64,000 bases of DNA from Azorinus chamasolen (GCA_963576725.1 OY755237.1:53853805-53917804), one strand, 5' to 3'; numbered from the stretch's first letter, positions 10,951 to 20,805 are shown. Numbers and translations are program-made. Notes: generated from the letters alone by a model not told the origin.

Positions 10951-11138
10951 CCCTTTACTCCATAGGCTATTTTTAGACCAAACCTCTTTGAATAAATTTA
11001 CCGAAAAGGAGCACTAACTAGAGAAAAGGATTTTTTAGAAGGTTGTAATTTGAAACCATTGTGATAGATAGAGCAGTTGCTCCTATACAGTTGCTCCTTT
11101 TACAGAGGCGTAGAAAGGCGTATTTATGGAGGAAAGGG
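10951..11138 (-). mobile_element. TT-h MITE with both TTAA borders
   Basis: TTAA 10947-10950 and TTAA 11139-11142 flank CCCTTTACTCC ... GGAGGAAAGGG. The left TTAA is also the end of the preceding TT-a. The hairpin tip is shortened to GCAGTTGCTCCTATACAGTT. Confidence 0.8.
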
Positions 11139-11234
11139 TTAAGAGAAACACCAGCAAGTGTTTTCCAGCTGTCCCAATCGCATTACCATGGAAGCTGATT
11201 AGGAATATAATCCTTTGATTGCTGCATGGTGCAC

Positions 11235-11420
11235 TATTGATTTACGAATGAGTCTATTCAGTATGAGAGGATATGATTTAACAGATCATTCTGAATGGCA
11301 AACAGTGCATACCCTGATCAGAGAATTACTCTAGGAGCCCTCTGATACAGGTATACAGTGATTTCAACTATCAGTTGATTTACATCTCGTATTCAAAGTA
11401 CTATTAAACGTTTATTCTGC
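11235..11420. mobile_element. TT-b MITE, diverged
   Basis: GGCAAACAGTGCATACCCTG, GAGCCCTCTGATACAGG and GTATACAGTGATTT form the core. The termini have decayed. Confidence 0.55.
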
Positions 11421-11759
11421 TGTGAAGTGCCGTCTGCTTAAATTGTCGTCTGCTTGTGGTTTTGTTTTCAAGATAAATACTTTACGGAATTACTTTCAAA
11501 CAAAACAACCTGAATCCCAGTCAGTTTGGATCTTGATATGGTATCATGTGACGTCCCCTTGCATCATGACTGTCATCGAGAATTTTCCCAATTACACGTG
11601 AAAGGCTGATAACTAATTCGAGGTCGATGCTTTGACGGGTTTACAGTTTTTAGATTGCTCTGGTTTAAGTCCGAGTGATATCCGCACTGCTTCAATTGAC
11701 AGTTCTTGAGACATCTTGCAGCTTGTCTTGCAGACGCAATCCCTTCGAATAATAAAACT

Positions 11760-11975
11760 GTCATCTACTTTAACTACTCTAAGTAATCGGACGCCCAGTC
11801 TCCGTTCGCCTTGGGTTTGTACAGCTGAATAAGTTCATTTGAAACCATTTTCATAACTAGACTGACATAGTAGCGAATAGTGTAGACCCTGATCAAACTG
11901 TTCCTTCAGGGTCGGTTTGACCTGGGTCTGAACTATTTGTCCATGACTTTGTCTACGTTTGAAGGGTATTTAGGG
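11760..11975. mobile_element. TT-f repeat, copy 1
   Basis: ACTACTCTAAGTAATC, ACAGCTGAATAAGTTCA, AGACTGACATAGTAGC and the hairpin GATCAAACTGTTCC are shared in order with 59380-59610. So this is a distinct family with only two copies in the window. Confidence 0.6.
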
Positions 11976-11989
11976 TAATATAGCTTCTG

Positions 11990-12380
11990 TTTCATTGTTT
12001 GTGTCTTGAAATAAGCTGCAACTGCTCCAGTCTCTCAAACGATGAACGGCTCAGGCCATGACAACAAGTCAGTTAACTCGTCTTTTGGAATATAAGCAAT
12101 TACACGATTTAGTAACTTTCCTTTGGAACATTTCATACGCAGTTAAGTATATTTTTAAAGAGTGTGCTAAATATTTGTGGAATGGTGAAATAAGGAAAGT
12201 GATCGAGTGGATATTTTATATGACGATGTGCAGTCTTGTTACGCGTTTGTTTGGAACCATTCTTACTGTTTTTGTGTCTATGGACTTCAAATCGGACGTG
12301 TGTTTAAGTGATTTAATTCTTGAGGAAACAACTTTGCGTTTGTTTTAAGCAATGTATTTGATGCCATTACCTCGCTAATC
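11990..12380. other. Stretch with one unrecognised ORF
   Basis: A 96-codon ORF (12058-12348) starts at an ATG and ends TAA with no donor. Its translation is hydrophobic and Leu/Phe-rich, with no motif I can name. A second short ATG frame at 12042 (N-terminal MNGSGHDNK) stops after 17 codons. Neither is supported. Confidence 0.3.
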
Positions 12381-12384
12381 CAAA

Positions 12385-12522
12385 CTTCAAGAAGAAGAAT
12401 TAAGGACATTTTAGGAATGTGGCAGCTAAATGCAGGATGGAAATCGAACAGAAAGATCTCACAGGATCTCTCTGCCAGAATTTCGCCCTGCATTAAGCTG
12501 CCGGTTATCGTAAAGACCTCTA
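12385..12522. mobile_element. PG-3 MITE, partial
   Basis: GGCAGCTAAATGCAGGATGG and CGCCCTGCATTAAGCTGCC form the core. The CAGT/ACTG ends are lost. Confidence 0.6.
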
Positions 12523-12532
12523 ATTAATGATA

Positions 12533-12840
12533 CAGAGCCTTCTTAACCCTTTCCGTCATATAAACGTGTTTTCACGCATTTGCAAACAGAGTAGACCCAG
12601 ATCAGACGGCTCCTAGAGGAGCCGTCTTATCAGGGTCTGCTCTGTTTGCTAATGAAATTTGATAGACCTGTTTTCTTTAGTTTCTAAATTGGCTACAGTA
12701 TTCCACCTTGCATATTTGTTTATAACTTTTTTTTGTTAATGAATATTCAGTAGGTATTGAAATCTGGACTAAACATAGACCAGAGAAAGGGTTAAGCGGC
12801 CAACAAAGAGAGGGCTAATTATGAGTCTGTGTGGTAGGAT
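12533..12840. mobile_element. PG-2 MITE left end split by a TT-a insertion
   Basis: CAGAGCCTTC-TTAA lies left of the TT-a element and TTAA-GCGGCCAACAAAGAGAG lies right of it. Joining the two at one TTAA restores the PG-2 terminal pattern (GAACCTGTCTTAAGCGGCC in other copies). The rest of PG-2 is truncated. Confidence 0.8.
12547..12791 (+). mobile_element. TT-a MITE, complete, 245 bp
   Basis: TTAA at 12543-12546 and 12792-12795. The ends are CCCTTTCCGTCATATAA and CCAGAGAAAGGG. The core is a near-perfect palindrome around GGCTCCTAGAGGAGCC, with CAAACAGAGTAGACCC and GGGTCTGCTCTGTTTG as outer arms. Confidence 0.88.
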
Positions 12841-13106
12841 GTTGAGTAGAGCTGTTTGACACACGGGCAGTAGTTTCTCAAACGCTTACTTGAACCGAAA
12901 GTATAGTAAAATGCAGATCCAAAATTGAGCAGACTTCTTTTTTTGTCACGAGGGATTGATGGTTACTTATTTGAAATGCTATAGCACATAATACAGCAGT
13001 GATTAATGAGTTGTCTGGGTTTGGCAATTGCGGCTAAATTAAACGATAGATAAAGTATCGATAGTGTCCGAACCTATTGCTTAATCACTCGTCTACCTGA
13101 CATTAA

Positions 13107-13225
13107 CTCTTTCCTTCATATGCAAGCCTTTTCAAGTATTTGCAAACAGAGAAGACCCTGATCAGACCCCACCCCTCCCGGGCCGTCTAATCTAGTTGTA
13201 CTCTGACTGTTTCTGTTAGGCTGAG
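13107..13225 (+). mobile_element. TT-a MITE, truncated
   Basis: TTAA-CTCTTTCCTTCATATGC, then CAAACAGAGAAGACCCTGAT. The hairpin is filled with CCCACCCCTCCCGGGCC. No right end is seen. Confidence 0.5.
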
Positions 13226-13428
13226 GTTTCAATTAAGTTTGATACAAAACATAAAGGCGTTGAATAGATCTACTGGGAAAATATTTTTAGGATTTTCTGT
13301 GTGAATTTTAAAATAATTTGCAGCAGACCACATTCAAGCGACAACTGGAAACAGACGTAAAGATAGGCGAAATTAGGTTCACGGGAAAAGAGCGACCACG
13401 TACGTGAGCTTATACATTTGAGAATTAA

Positions 13429-13633
13429 CCCTTATCCCGCTATATATGCGCATTTACAAACAGCTTGGATCCAGATGAGACGCCGAGTAACTCGGCGTCT
13501 CATAATGATCCAAACTGTTTGACACTCGGTCAAGAGTTTTTTTTATACAAAAGCTTGATCAAATTGGAGGTGGACAATATTGCACCAGCTTCCAATTTGA
13601 GTAGATATTAATTTTTCTCCGGACAGATAAGGG
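13429..13633 (+). mobile_element. TT-c MITE, nearly complete
   Basis: TTAA-CCCTTATCCCGC at the left and CAGATAAGGG at the right. The core ACAAACAGCTTGGATCCAGA has a GACGCCGAG / CTCGGCGTC stem. The segment CTTGATCAAATTGG ... GAGTAGA after the core is typical of this family. Confidence 0.75.
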
Positions 13634-13767
13634 CTAATTGCATCTCGGTACTTAATTCATCAGTAATTGTCTTTAATTGATTTTTAAGAGTGCACTCTTC
13701 TGGTATGTACACAGTCTATTGACCTCTAGCGATTCTATAAGCGATTTAGTGATAGCACATTATATCA

Positions 13768-13792
13768 GAACAGAACAGAACAGAACAGATCA
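13768..13792. repeat. AGAAC pentanucleotide microsatellite
   Basis: Four to five copies of CAGAA/AGAAC lie just before the next MITE. Confidence 0.7.
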
Positions 13793-13800
13793 TTTATTAA

Positions 13801-13992
13801 CCCTCCCTTTCCTCCATAAATACGCCTTTCTACGCCTCTCTAATAGTCACTTCTTGAAACCATTGTGATAAATTTATCACAATGGTTTCAAAACTACAAA
13901 TGTCTAAATTTTTCCTTTTCTCTAGTTAATGCTCCTTTTCTGTAGATTTATTCAAAGAGGTTGGATCTAAAAATAGCCTATGAGGTAATGGG
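13801..13992 (+). mobile_element. TT-h MITE with collapsed hairpin tip
   Basis: TTAA-CCCTCCCTTTCCTCC to GAGGTAATGGG. The stem reads GAAACCATTGTGATAAAT directly followed by its complement, so the GAGCATTTGCTCC tip is deleted precisely. Confidence 0.8.
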
Positions 13993-14075
13993 TTTATCTA
14001 TCTATCCCGATGAGATGCCGAGTTGCTCGGTGTTGTGTTACGGTCTAAAACTGATATTGTTTACGTGTGGCTTAA

Positions 14076-14253
14076 CCCTGTACTCTATAAATACCCTTTT
14101 CTACGCCTTTGCAAACAGAGTAGACCCAGATTAGAAGGATAATGTATGAGCAGTCTGAATAGGGTCTGCTCTGTTGTGTGCTGTAATATCAATTAATCTA
14201 ATAAATATTCATGATGCCATTATTTCTTACGTGAATATTCATGGAGTAAAGGG
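14076..14253 (+). mobile_element. TT-a MITE
   Basis: TTAA-CCCTGTACTC, core CAAACAGAGTAGACCCAGAT, and the end CGTGAATATTCATGGAGTAA then AGGG. The segment between the core and the ATTCAT end is deleted. Confidence 0.7.
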
Positions 14254-14280
14254 TCAAAAGAAAGTAGATTTTTTACGTAA

Positions 14281-14452
14281 CCCTTTACTACATGAATATT
14301 TATTAAAGAAATAATGACATCATGAATATTAAATAGATTAATCTCATAATAGCACATATCACATGAACACCTGGACTTTTTAGCCATAACGGAAACTGTA
14401 GAATCATATCTAAAAATCATCCAATTAATATTCATGATGTCATTATACCCCC
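14281..14452 (-). mobile_element. TT-a end, reverse
   Basis: GTAA-CCCTTTACTACATGAATA, AATGACATCATGAATATT and GGAAACTGTAGAATCA are the tail half. The core is missing. Confidence 0.6.
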
Positions 14453-14459
14453 ACAAACG

Positions 14460-14640
14460 AAGTTGGTTTTTTTCTTTTTTTTCTTTTTTTTTTTGGGGGG
14501 GGGGGGTACTGGAGCCACCATGTCCGTCCGTCCGTCCGTCCGTCACGCTTGTCCGGATCATAACTTCCAAAGTATAAAAGCTATTGACTTTAAACTTCAT
14601 ATATAGATAGATCACATTGACGCAGGTGCAGTACACAAGG
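14460..14640. mobile_element. GGGGGCAT-type bivalve repeat, 5' part
   Basis: A G run (14496-14507), then TCCGTCCGTCCGTCC, then GATAGATCACATTGACGC. A similar TCCG-rich start occurs at 52447 and 54003. I know this signature as a common dispersed repeat of bivalves; its transposition class is uncertain. Confidence 0.55.
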
Positions 14641-14689
14641 TTTGTAACTCTGTCTTCAGTATTTTTGGAGTTATTGCCCTTTGTTATTT

Positions 14690-15540
14690 TTCAGTTTTCC
14701 GGAGTTTTTTCTAAACCTTTACATATATTGAAGTGATATGTGGTATGTGGCTTTATTATAATGAGTTACAGATCAAGTTTGAATTTCGTTACGCTGAATT
14801 GATTTTTCACGGAAATAGTGATTTTACTTAGAAATTTTCCGGAAATTCAGGTTTTCCGGAGGGTTTTTTCTACATCTTTTTCAGATATTGAAGTGATATT
14901 TAGTATGTGGCTTTATAATAATGAGTTACAGATCATGTTTGAATTTCGTTACGCTTCATTGATTTTTCACGGAAATACGGTGATTTTACTTAGAAATTTT
15001 CCGGAAATTCAGGTTTTCCGGAGTTTTTTTTCTAAACCTTAACAGATATTGAAGTGATATTTGGTATGTGGCTTTATAATATTGAGTTACAGATCAAGAT
15101 TTAATTTCGTTACGCTTCATTGATTTTTCACGGAAATACAGTGAGTTTACTTAGAAATTTTCCGGAAATTCAGGTTTTCCGGAGTTTTTTTTTCTAAACC
15201 GTTACAGATATTGAAGTGATATTTAGTATGTGGCTTTATTATAATGGGTTACAGATCAGGTTTGAATTTCGTTGCGCTTCATTTATTTTTCACGGAAATA
15301 CAGTGATTTTACTTAGAAAAAATCCGGAAATTCAGGTTTTCCGAAGTTTTTTCTAAACCCTTGCAGATGTTGATGTGATATTTGGCATGCAGCTTTATAA
15401 TAATGATTTACCGATTAAGTTTGAATTTTGTTACACTACATTGATTTTTAACGGAATTACAGCATTTTGACTTAGATTTTTTAAGGAAATTTCAGGTTTT
15501 CCGGAGTTTTTTTCTAAACTGTAGCAGATATTGTAGTGAT
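14690..15540. repeat. Tandem repeat, about 160-bp unit, five to six copies
   Basis: TTTTCCGGAGTTTTTTCTAA recurs near 14696, 14853, 15013, 15173, 15334 and 15495. Each is followed by GATATTGAAGTGATATTT, GGCTTTATAATAATG and TTTTCACGGAAATA. Copies are 85-95 percent alike by eye. It lies inside the repeat that starts at 14460. No gene. Confidence 0.85.
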
Positions 15541-15584
15541 TAATTTCTATAACCCCCATCTCTGTGTCAAATGTGCTAGTGGGG

Positions 15585-15660
15585 GTATTCATCACCTTTA
15601 GTGGTAGTTCTAGTTTTTTCTTACATAAATATTCATGGAGTAAAGGAGGTAAAGTGATCA
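15585..15660 (+). mobile_element. TT-a right end
   Basis: TCTTACATAAATATTCATGG then AGTAAAGGAGG, a few bases before a TTAA. Confidence 0.45.
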
Positions 15661-15664
15661 TTAA

Positions 15665-15900
15665 CCCTAACTGAGATATGACTAGCATTTTCAAACAGTC
15701 TACATCCTGACCCCGAGGTTATAAAACGTTTTGCTTGGGTCTGATATCATTCTCGGGCATCTGATTGGTCAGATTATGAGCTTGCTCAGAATCTGACCAA
15801 TCAGACACTTGAGAATGATATCAGACTCGGGCCCAGGTCAGACAACGAGTAATTCGGGATCTCACCCACTTTGGCGCGGGGTTTGTAGTTTCTCAAAAGC
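15665..15900 (+). mobile_element. TT-c MITE carrying a second fold-back
   Basis: TTAA-CCCTAACTGAG, CAAACAGTCTACATCCTGAC, then a separate inverted repeat, then CGAGTAATTCGGGATCTCAC from the TT-c core. The extra hairpin splits the core. Confidence 0.6.
15741..15824. repeat. Inverted repeat with 35-bp arms
   Basis: CTGATATCATTCTCGGGCAT ... at 15741-15775 faces the complementary arm at 15790-15824 (ends GAATGATATCAG), with a 14-bp loop ATGAGCTTGCTCAG. Only a few mismatches are visible. Confidence 0.8.
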
Positions 15901-16179
15901 TTGAACGAATTAGAGGAAAAAATTAAAACAGATCAGCGTTTTATTAGATTTTTTTTCAGCTCGCTAAGTGTTAAATGTAGATTTTCATTGTCTAGACTAA
16001 AACTAATTGGATAGGGACACTCACGACTACCCCAGCTCGCTATGACAAGCACGGTTAACGGTACGTGGCCAAGGAATTCCGAATGTGTATAGGGATAAAT
16101 AAGAATCGTTCCGAATAATATTTAACATACATCGCTAATCCGAAGTGTGAGTAATTAAAATTTAGAACATTTTGGGTAT

Positions 16180-16316
16180 ATGACTGCTTAATGCAGGGTG
16201 ACAGTCATGCAGAAAGCTCCTAGAGGAGCTTTCTGCATGACCTTCACCCTGCATTAAGCTGTCATATGTCTTAATGATGCATTATTTTGAGAGATTGGAT
16301 TGGCAAGGCTTCACTG
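16180..16316. mobile_element. PG-3 MITE
   Basis: GACTGCTTAATGCAGGGTGA, AAAGCTCCTAGAGGAGCTTT and CCCTGCATTAAGCTGTC form a nearly perfect hairpin. The right end ...GGCTTCACTG is recognisable. Confidence 0.75.
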
Positions 16317-16329
16317 TACGTGTTTAGAT

Positions 16330-16860
16330 TAACTATCTTTAGTTACAATCAAAATGTTTTCGGATTAACGAATCTCAGATGAAAGTAGAGATTTCTATAT
16401 GGACTGCGTATATTCTATTGATTCCCTAAATCGCATTATTTTCATTTGCTGGGCACACAAACAACCTGTACATAAATCATGTTACGATTATAGAATATAC
16501 AGGTAAATATAGTCTAGGACAAATATGGATAGAAAGTCCCACAAAAAGCTTACATGAAATATACTTGAAACATCAAATATACATACCTAAATTATTGTAT
16601 TGAGATTTCAAAAATTTAATTTTGATAACAGTACATGTGCTAGTATGCTGGTGATGACAACAACATCGTTATATATTGGTTTTAGTACACACATGAATAT
16701 ATAGATCTAGAGTTTAATACACGGGATGGTGTGAAATTCAAAGTAAAGTAATTTTGGACATAGTGTCTTTCAACGTGGAATACTTGTGGATAATGGTGTG
16801 AAGCAAAAGTGAATGGAATACTCTGTATCTATCTACTTAGTGTTTGGATATTGAAACAAA
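16330..16860. other. AT-rich stretch upstream of exon 1, no element seen
   Basis: No MITE or ORF of note. It may hold the promoter and 5' UTR of the exon at 16882. No convincing TATA box or initiator can be assigned by eye. Confidence 0.35.
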
Positions 16861-16881
16861 GTTGTTTGTTAATACGGACGG

Positions 16882-17033
16882 ATGGTCAAGATGGCCGGTC
16901 GTAGGGACTCTGTCCAGATGGACACTATAAATATATCGCCCTCTGTCAGCCGTAGGGGCAGTGTGATGAGGGGATCGCTGGACGGACTCCAGCCCCCAAT
17001 TGACCTCAGGGGTCGAAGGAGGTCCTCCCAACT
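16882..17033 (+). CDS. Alternative first coding exon 1 (gene unidentified)
   Basis: The frame opens at ATG 16882. A second ATG at 16891 has the better Kozak context (AAGATGG). It encodes about 50 residues and stops being open only at the splice donor ACT|GTAAGT, leaving two bases of a split codon (phase 2). The peptide is basic and Ser-rich with three Arg-Arg-x-Ser-like sites: RRDS at residues 7-10, RRGS at 24-27 and RRRSS at 45-49. These resemble PKA-type phosphorylation motifs. GC content is clearly higher than the surrounding DNA. No acceptor is needed, so it reads as a first exon. The phase matches the five exons downstream. I do not recognise the family. Multi-promoter signalling genes such as PDE4/dunce or the AMPK gamma subunit have similar N-terminal architecture, but nothing here proves either. 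Confidence 0.7.
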
Positions 17034-17105
17034 GTAAGTACCAACTACATGTATTACCTTAATTTACGAGTATCTGTGATACTCTCTACATATGTCAAGT
17101 CTTAA

Positions 17106-17343
17106 CCCTTTACCTGACAGAGGCACCTGTTCACGCATTTGCAAATAGAGTAGACCCAGATCATACGGGTCCTGTAGGGACCGTCTGTCAGGGTCTGCTC
17201 TGTTTGCTTTTGGAATAGTATAGGCATGAGCCTTCTATTTCTGCAGTAGCCAAACATCCATGCATTTGTCCATTGGTCATTATTAGAATTCACTTACTGA
17301 CTATTCATGAAAATCATGAATTCTTATTGGAATATTTATAGGG
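17106..17343 (+). mobile_element. TT-a MITE in the first intron, 72 bp after exon 1
   Basis: TTAA on both sides (17102-17105, 17344-17347), with CCCTTTACCTGAC and a right end AGGG. The core is CAAATAGAGTAGACCC with GGGTCCTGTAGGGACC as tip. Confidence 0.8.
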
Positions 17344-17469
17344 TTAAGGGTTGGGCTGTACAGTAGTGTCTCGTTTATTTCCAATGTCCAGACACCACAC
17401 AAAATATGCATTATGTTTTCTTTTTGATTTGTATTGAATTTATTATTTTGCGAGGATATTTCGGATGTC

Positions 17470-17612
17470 TGTCAGTGGGTGTGCATGTCTGTGTGTCTGC
17501 CTGTGTGTGTGCCTGTTTGTCCGTCTGTCTGTCTGTCTGACCGTCTTTCTGCCTGTCTGTCTGTCTGCCTGTCTGCTTTCTTGTTTGTCTGTTTGTCTGT
17601 CCGTCCGCTTTA
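17470..17612. repeat. CTGT microsatellite
   Basis: TGTCTGTCTGTCTG with GTGT and CCGT interruptions. Long ORFs on both strands are the repeat translated (Cys/Val/Leu or Thr/Asp/Arg). Confidence 0.85.
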
Positions 17613-17865
17613 CCGCCCGGCCGACTGTACTTTATTGTTGTTTCCACGGGGCTCGGAGAGGGGACTGTGTGTACATGATAATGTGTGTTTTTGTATTCCC
17701 ATACGGTAATTTTAGATTTAAAAGCAAAATTTCAACTGTGAGGCATCGTTTTTATATTATCTTCTGTTACAGCTTCTTTTTTATACGTACGTTATAATGT
17801 GTATTTTAGTTCCGTCAAATACACGTACAGGAATTATTTTTGCTGCAGTATAGGACTTGGCGTCC

Positions 17866-18185
17866 TTGATAAAAACTCCTTTACGAGCTTTCTGTATTAC
17901 TTTCGTCCTGCATTAACCCTTTCCCTTATGTACGCGCAATTTGACGCATCTGCAAACAGAGTAGACCCATATCAGACGGCTCCTATAGGAGCCATCGGAC
18001 CAGGGTCTGCTCTGTTTGCTTATGGTGTAATATAGATCTGATTCTACATCTGCCTGAGCCAAAATGTCCTGTGTTCATATGCCATTATAAAAAACATCTT
18101 ATTAATATTCATGACGTCAGTATTTCCTACATGAATATTCATCAGTGAAAGGGTTAAGGAACCACCAGCTGTTATCAGCTTGGAT
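17866..18185. mobile_element. PG MITE core interrupted by a TT-a insertion
   Basis: AAAAACTCCTTTACGAGCTT and TTCGTCCTGCA-TTAA lie left of the insertion. TTAA-GGAACCACCAGCTG lies right of it. Removing the insertion restores the PG pattern CCTGCATTAAGC..ACCACCTG. Confidence 0.75.
17917..18153 (+). mobile_element. TT-a MITE, complete
   Basis: TTAA 17913-17916 and 18154-18157. The core CAAACAGAGTAGACCC has the tip GGCTCCTATAGGAGCC. It contains TGACGTCA at 18112 and ATGAATATTCAT at 18131. Confidence 0.87.
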
Positions 18186-18186
18186 A

Positions 18187-18325
18187 CAGTAGAACCCCTC
18201 TAATGCGACCACTTAATGAATAAACATGGCTGTCGTTATAAACAGGTGGTTGCTTAAGCTACCACCTGCCTCTAACACCCAGAATTATACCTCTTCTAGG
18301 TGGTCACATCAGAGTGTTTTTACTG
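18187..18325. mobile_element. PG-1 MITE with deleted hairpin
   Basis: CAGTAGAACCCCTCTAATGC to GTGTTTTTACTG, TA-flanked. GGTGGTTGCTTAAGCTACCA shows that the whole hairpin between the two TTAA-containing arms has been lost. Confidence 0.8.
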
Positions 18326-18395
18326 TATTTATTTGTTACATGGTCGTTATCGGCTGGCTCCACTGTACTGTACAACCAAAGGATGTCGGAAAATA

Positions 18396-18745
18396 CAGAA
18401 TAACCTTTCTAAAGCGGCCACTTGGAGAATTGTGCATTAATCTCTTACCTGGTGAATATTCATGTAAGAAAAAATGACGTCATGTATATGAATATTAATT
18501 AGGTGAATGTTTTATAATGGCGTATGGTAACGAGAGGTTTTGGCTATGAAAGAGATCGCAGAATCAGACCTATATTATGTCATAAGAAAACGGAGCAAAA
18601 CCTGAACCGACAGCTCCTCGGGGACTGGCAAGTCTGGGTCTGCTCTGTTTTTACAAATCTCCACATCTCTGTCGAGTAAAGGGATTTAAAAACACAGGTG
18701 ACTGTTTAATGCAGGTGGGAGCTTTCTGCATATTTTTCATCATGA
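18396..18745. mobile_element. PG-2 MITE interrupted by a TT-a insertion
   Basis: CAGAATAACCTTTCTAAAGC ... TTGTGCA-TTAA lies left of the insertion and TTAA-AAACACAGGTGACTG ... GGAGCTTTCTGCAT lies right of it. The right end is replaced by a TT-a half element. Confidence 0.7.
18441..18685 (-). mobile_element. TT-a MITE, reverse, complete
   Basis: TTAA 18437-18440 and 18686-18689. GGTGAATATTCATGTAAG is at the left and CGAGTAAAGGGA at the right. TGACGTCA is at 18475. The core tip is reduced to CAGCTCCTCGGGGACTG. Confidence 0.8.
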
Positions 18746-18747
18746 TT

Positions 18748-18905
18748 TAAGCGTCTGATCAGGGTCTGCTCTGTTTGATTATAAAACTATATACAGAACT
18801 GATTCTATACTTTATTTAGCTAAACGCTTGTTTGTTTATGTACCATGCTATAATGCATTAATATTCATGAAGTGATTGCATCTTAAATATTTCATGAAGT
18901 AGAAG
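18748..18905 (+). mobile_element. TT-a right half
   Basis: GTCTGATCAGGGTCTGCTCT starts mid-core. The end has AATATTCATGAAG and TTTCATGAAGTAG. The left half is missing, so the junction with the PG-2 above is abrupt. Confidence 0.6.
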
Positions 18906-18967
18906 GAATAAAGATGCCATCGCACAAAAGAACACCATAATTCCAATTATGGACAGAATATGTACAG

Positions 18968-19352
18968 CATTCCCTCACAGGCTATTTTTGGAGACAACCG
19001 CTTTAAATAAATCTACCGAAAAGGAGCATTAACTAGAGAAAAGGAAAAAAAGAGAATTTTGTAGTTTGAAACCATTGTGATAAATAGAGCATTTGCTCCT
19101 ATATAGGAGCAAATGCTCTATTTATCACAATGGTTTCAAACTACAAAATTCAGAGCATACCAAAATCAACCAGCACCTTTAGGAGCCGTCTGATCAGTGT
19201 CTGCTCTGTTTACTTATGAAATAAATTAGATATTATTTTACAGTTTTTTTGCCGTGGCAAACCATTCATGTGTCTATATGTCATTATAAAATATGATCTG
19301 ATTAATATGCATGATGTCATTATTTTTTCATTAATAGTCATGGCTTGAAGGG
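18968..19352. mobile_element. TT-h hairpin continuing into a TT-a right half
   Basis: TTCCCTCACAGGCTATTTTT, stem ATTGTGATAAATAGAGCATT with its full complement, then CTTTAGGAGCCGTCTGATCA and TGCTCTGTTTACTTATG of TT-a, ending TTGAAGGG before TTAA. It is a composite of two families inside one outer pair of termini. Confidence 0.65.
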
Positions 19353-19387
19353 TTAACCTGCTGTTAAAACAATATTTTCCTAATAAA

Positions 19388-19624
19388 TTACTCCATGAAT
19401 ATTCATGTAAGAAATAATGACATCATGAATATTTATTAATTTAATTTTTATAATAGCACCTTAAACATAGGAATTTATGACAAGAGCAGAACTTGTACAA
19501 TCACATTTATATTATTTCATAAGCAGACAGAGCAGACACTGATTAGATGGCTCATACAGGAGCTGTCTGATCTGGGTCTACTCTGTTCGCAAATGCGTAA
19601 AAAGCGTATTTATGGAGTAAAGGG
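19388..19624 (-). mobile_element. TT-a MITE, reverse
   Basis: CTCCATGAATATTCATGTAA, AATGACATCATGAATATT, core GCAGACAGAGCAGACACTGA, and right end GGAGTAAAGGG before TTAA 19625. Confidence 0.8.
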
Positions 19625-19790
19625 TTAAACATCGATCTGTAGTTTTTATCAATGTATATGGAACGAATCCACTTGCAAATGCCTTTCAGTCCACATTTAA
19701 CTTTATAAAGACTTCAGTAGTTTTTTTTTTAAATATATGAACTGGACACAGAATATCTACTGTATATATTAAAAACTCAACCCTTTGATT

Positions 19791-19945
19791 GTTGATCGTC
19801 ACGTGACTGGCATTTTCAAACAGTTCCAAGCCGGATTAGAGGTCAAGTGACTCGGCGGGTCATCAAGATTTTAAACACTGTTTGGCTTCCTTATTGTAGT
19901 GCCTGTGATTTAAGATACAACAGAGATATTAATTAAGCATTATTT
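19791..19945. mobile_element. TT-c MITE, diverged
   Basis: TCAA-CCCTTTGATTG, CAAACAGTTCCAAGCC, GACTCGGCGGGTCATCAAG, AACACTGTTTGGC. Confidence 0.6.
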
Positions 19946-20139
19946 TGCAGAGGATATATTGGAACAGGCAAGATTATTGAACTACATGGGGATAATCCGC
20001 TGCTCGTAATGCGGGATCAAAATACGGTAATGAGATATATACTTCACGGTGACTTTTACGCAAAATATCGTAATCTACCGGAATCAAAGATAAACAAAAG
20101 AAAATCTCATTTGTACGCCAAGTCCCAAGACCCACAGAA

Positions 20140-20319
20140 CAGTAAACTCCCTCTAATGCGACCAGCTTTATGAGGTCTTATTCTGCATTTTAAAAGCTTG
20201 TAGCTTCCTCTGCAGGTGCCTTCTGCATAACTTTCGTCCTGCATTAAGCTACCATGCACCTGTATATAAGACCAACCATTAGACCTCTTTTTGGTGGTCG
20301 CTTTATGTGAATGTACCTG
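20140..20319. mobile_element. PG-1/PG-2 MITE
   Basis: CAGTAAACTCCCTCTAATGC, then TTCGTCCTGCATTAAGCTAC and CCATTAGACCTCTTTTTGG. The left end is PG-1-like and the right interior PG-2-like. Confidence 0.7.
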
Positions 20320-20490
20320 TACATACCTGGAGAGGTCACGCATTAATGTTTAATTTCTCAGTCTTGAAAATATTGAAGTTATGGTCAAAATTCGACACTG
20401 ACACTAGATGTATGTGAGAGGATAGAGTGATCGTTCAAGCAGACACTTTGGTTACCCCAAGGATCATATGGGTTTTTCGTTTTCCACCTA

Positions 20491-20669
20491 CAGTAATACG
20501 ACCTCTAATACGACCACCAAAAAGAGGCATAATTCGCAGTGGCAAAGACAGGTGGTAGCTTAATGCAGGACGAATGTTATGCAGAAAGCTCCTATGCATT
20601 AAGCAACCACCTGCATATGAAGACAGCCATGTTTGTTCATTAAGTGGTCGCATTAGATGGGTTGTACTG
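20491..20669. mobile_element. PG-1 MITE
   Basis: CAGTAATACGACCTCTAATA to TAGATGGGTTGTACTG, TA-flanked. The core GGTAGCTTAATGCAGGACGA is intact, and the right arm is shortened after AAAGCTCCTATGCATTAAG. Confidence 0.8.
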
Positions 20670-20805
20670 TACAGTGTTCGTAACTAGCGCACACGCCACC
20701 ATACGACCCAACCTCCAACGCATTTATCTCCCCTAATGGATACACGCTGACAAGGGAGATCACTGTGAGGAGTATGCATCCGACCTTCCAAGCGTCACTC
20801 GTTTA

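Noticed and set aside
12058..12348. 96-codon ORF as a gene
   Set aside because: No recognisable motif, no splice donor, and an AT-rich hydrophobic composition expected by chance.
17411..17797. Cys/Val-rich ORFs of 78-110 codons
   Set aside because: They translate the CTGT microsatellite.
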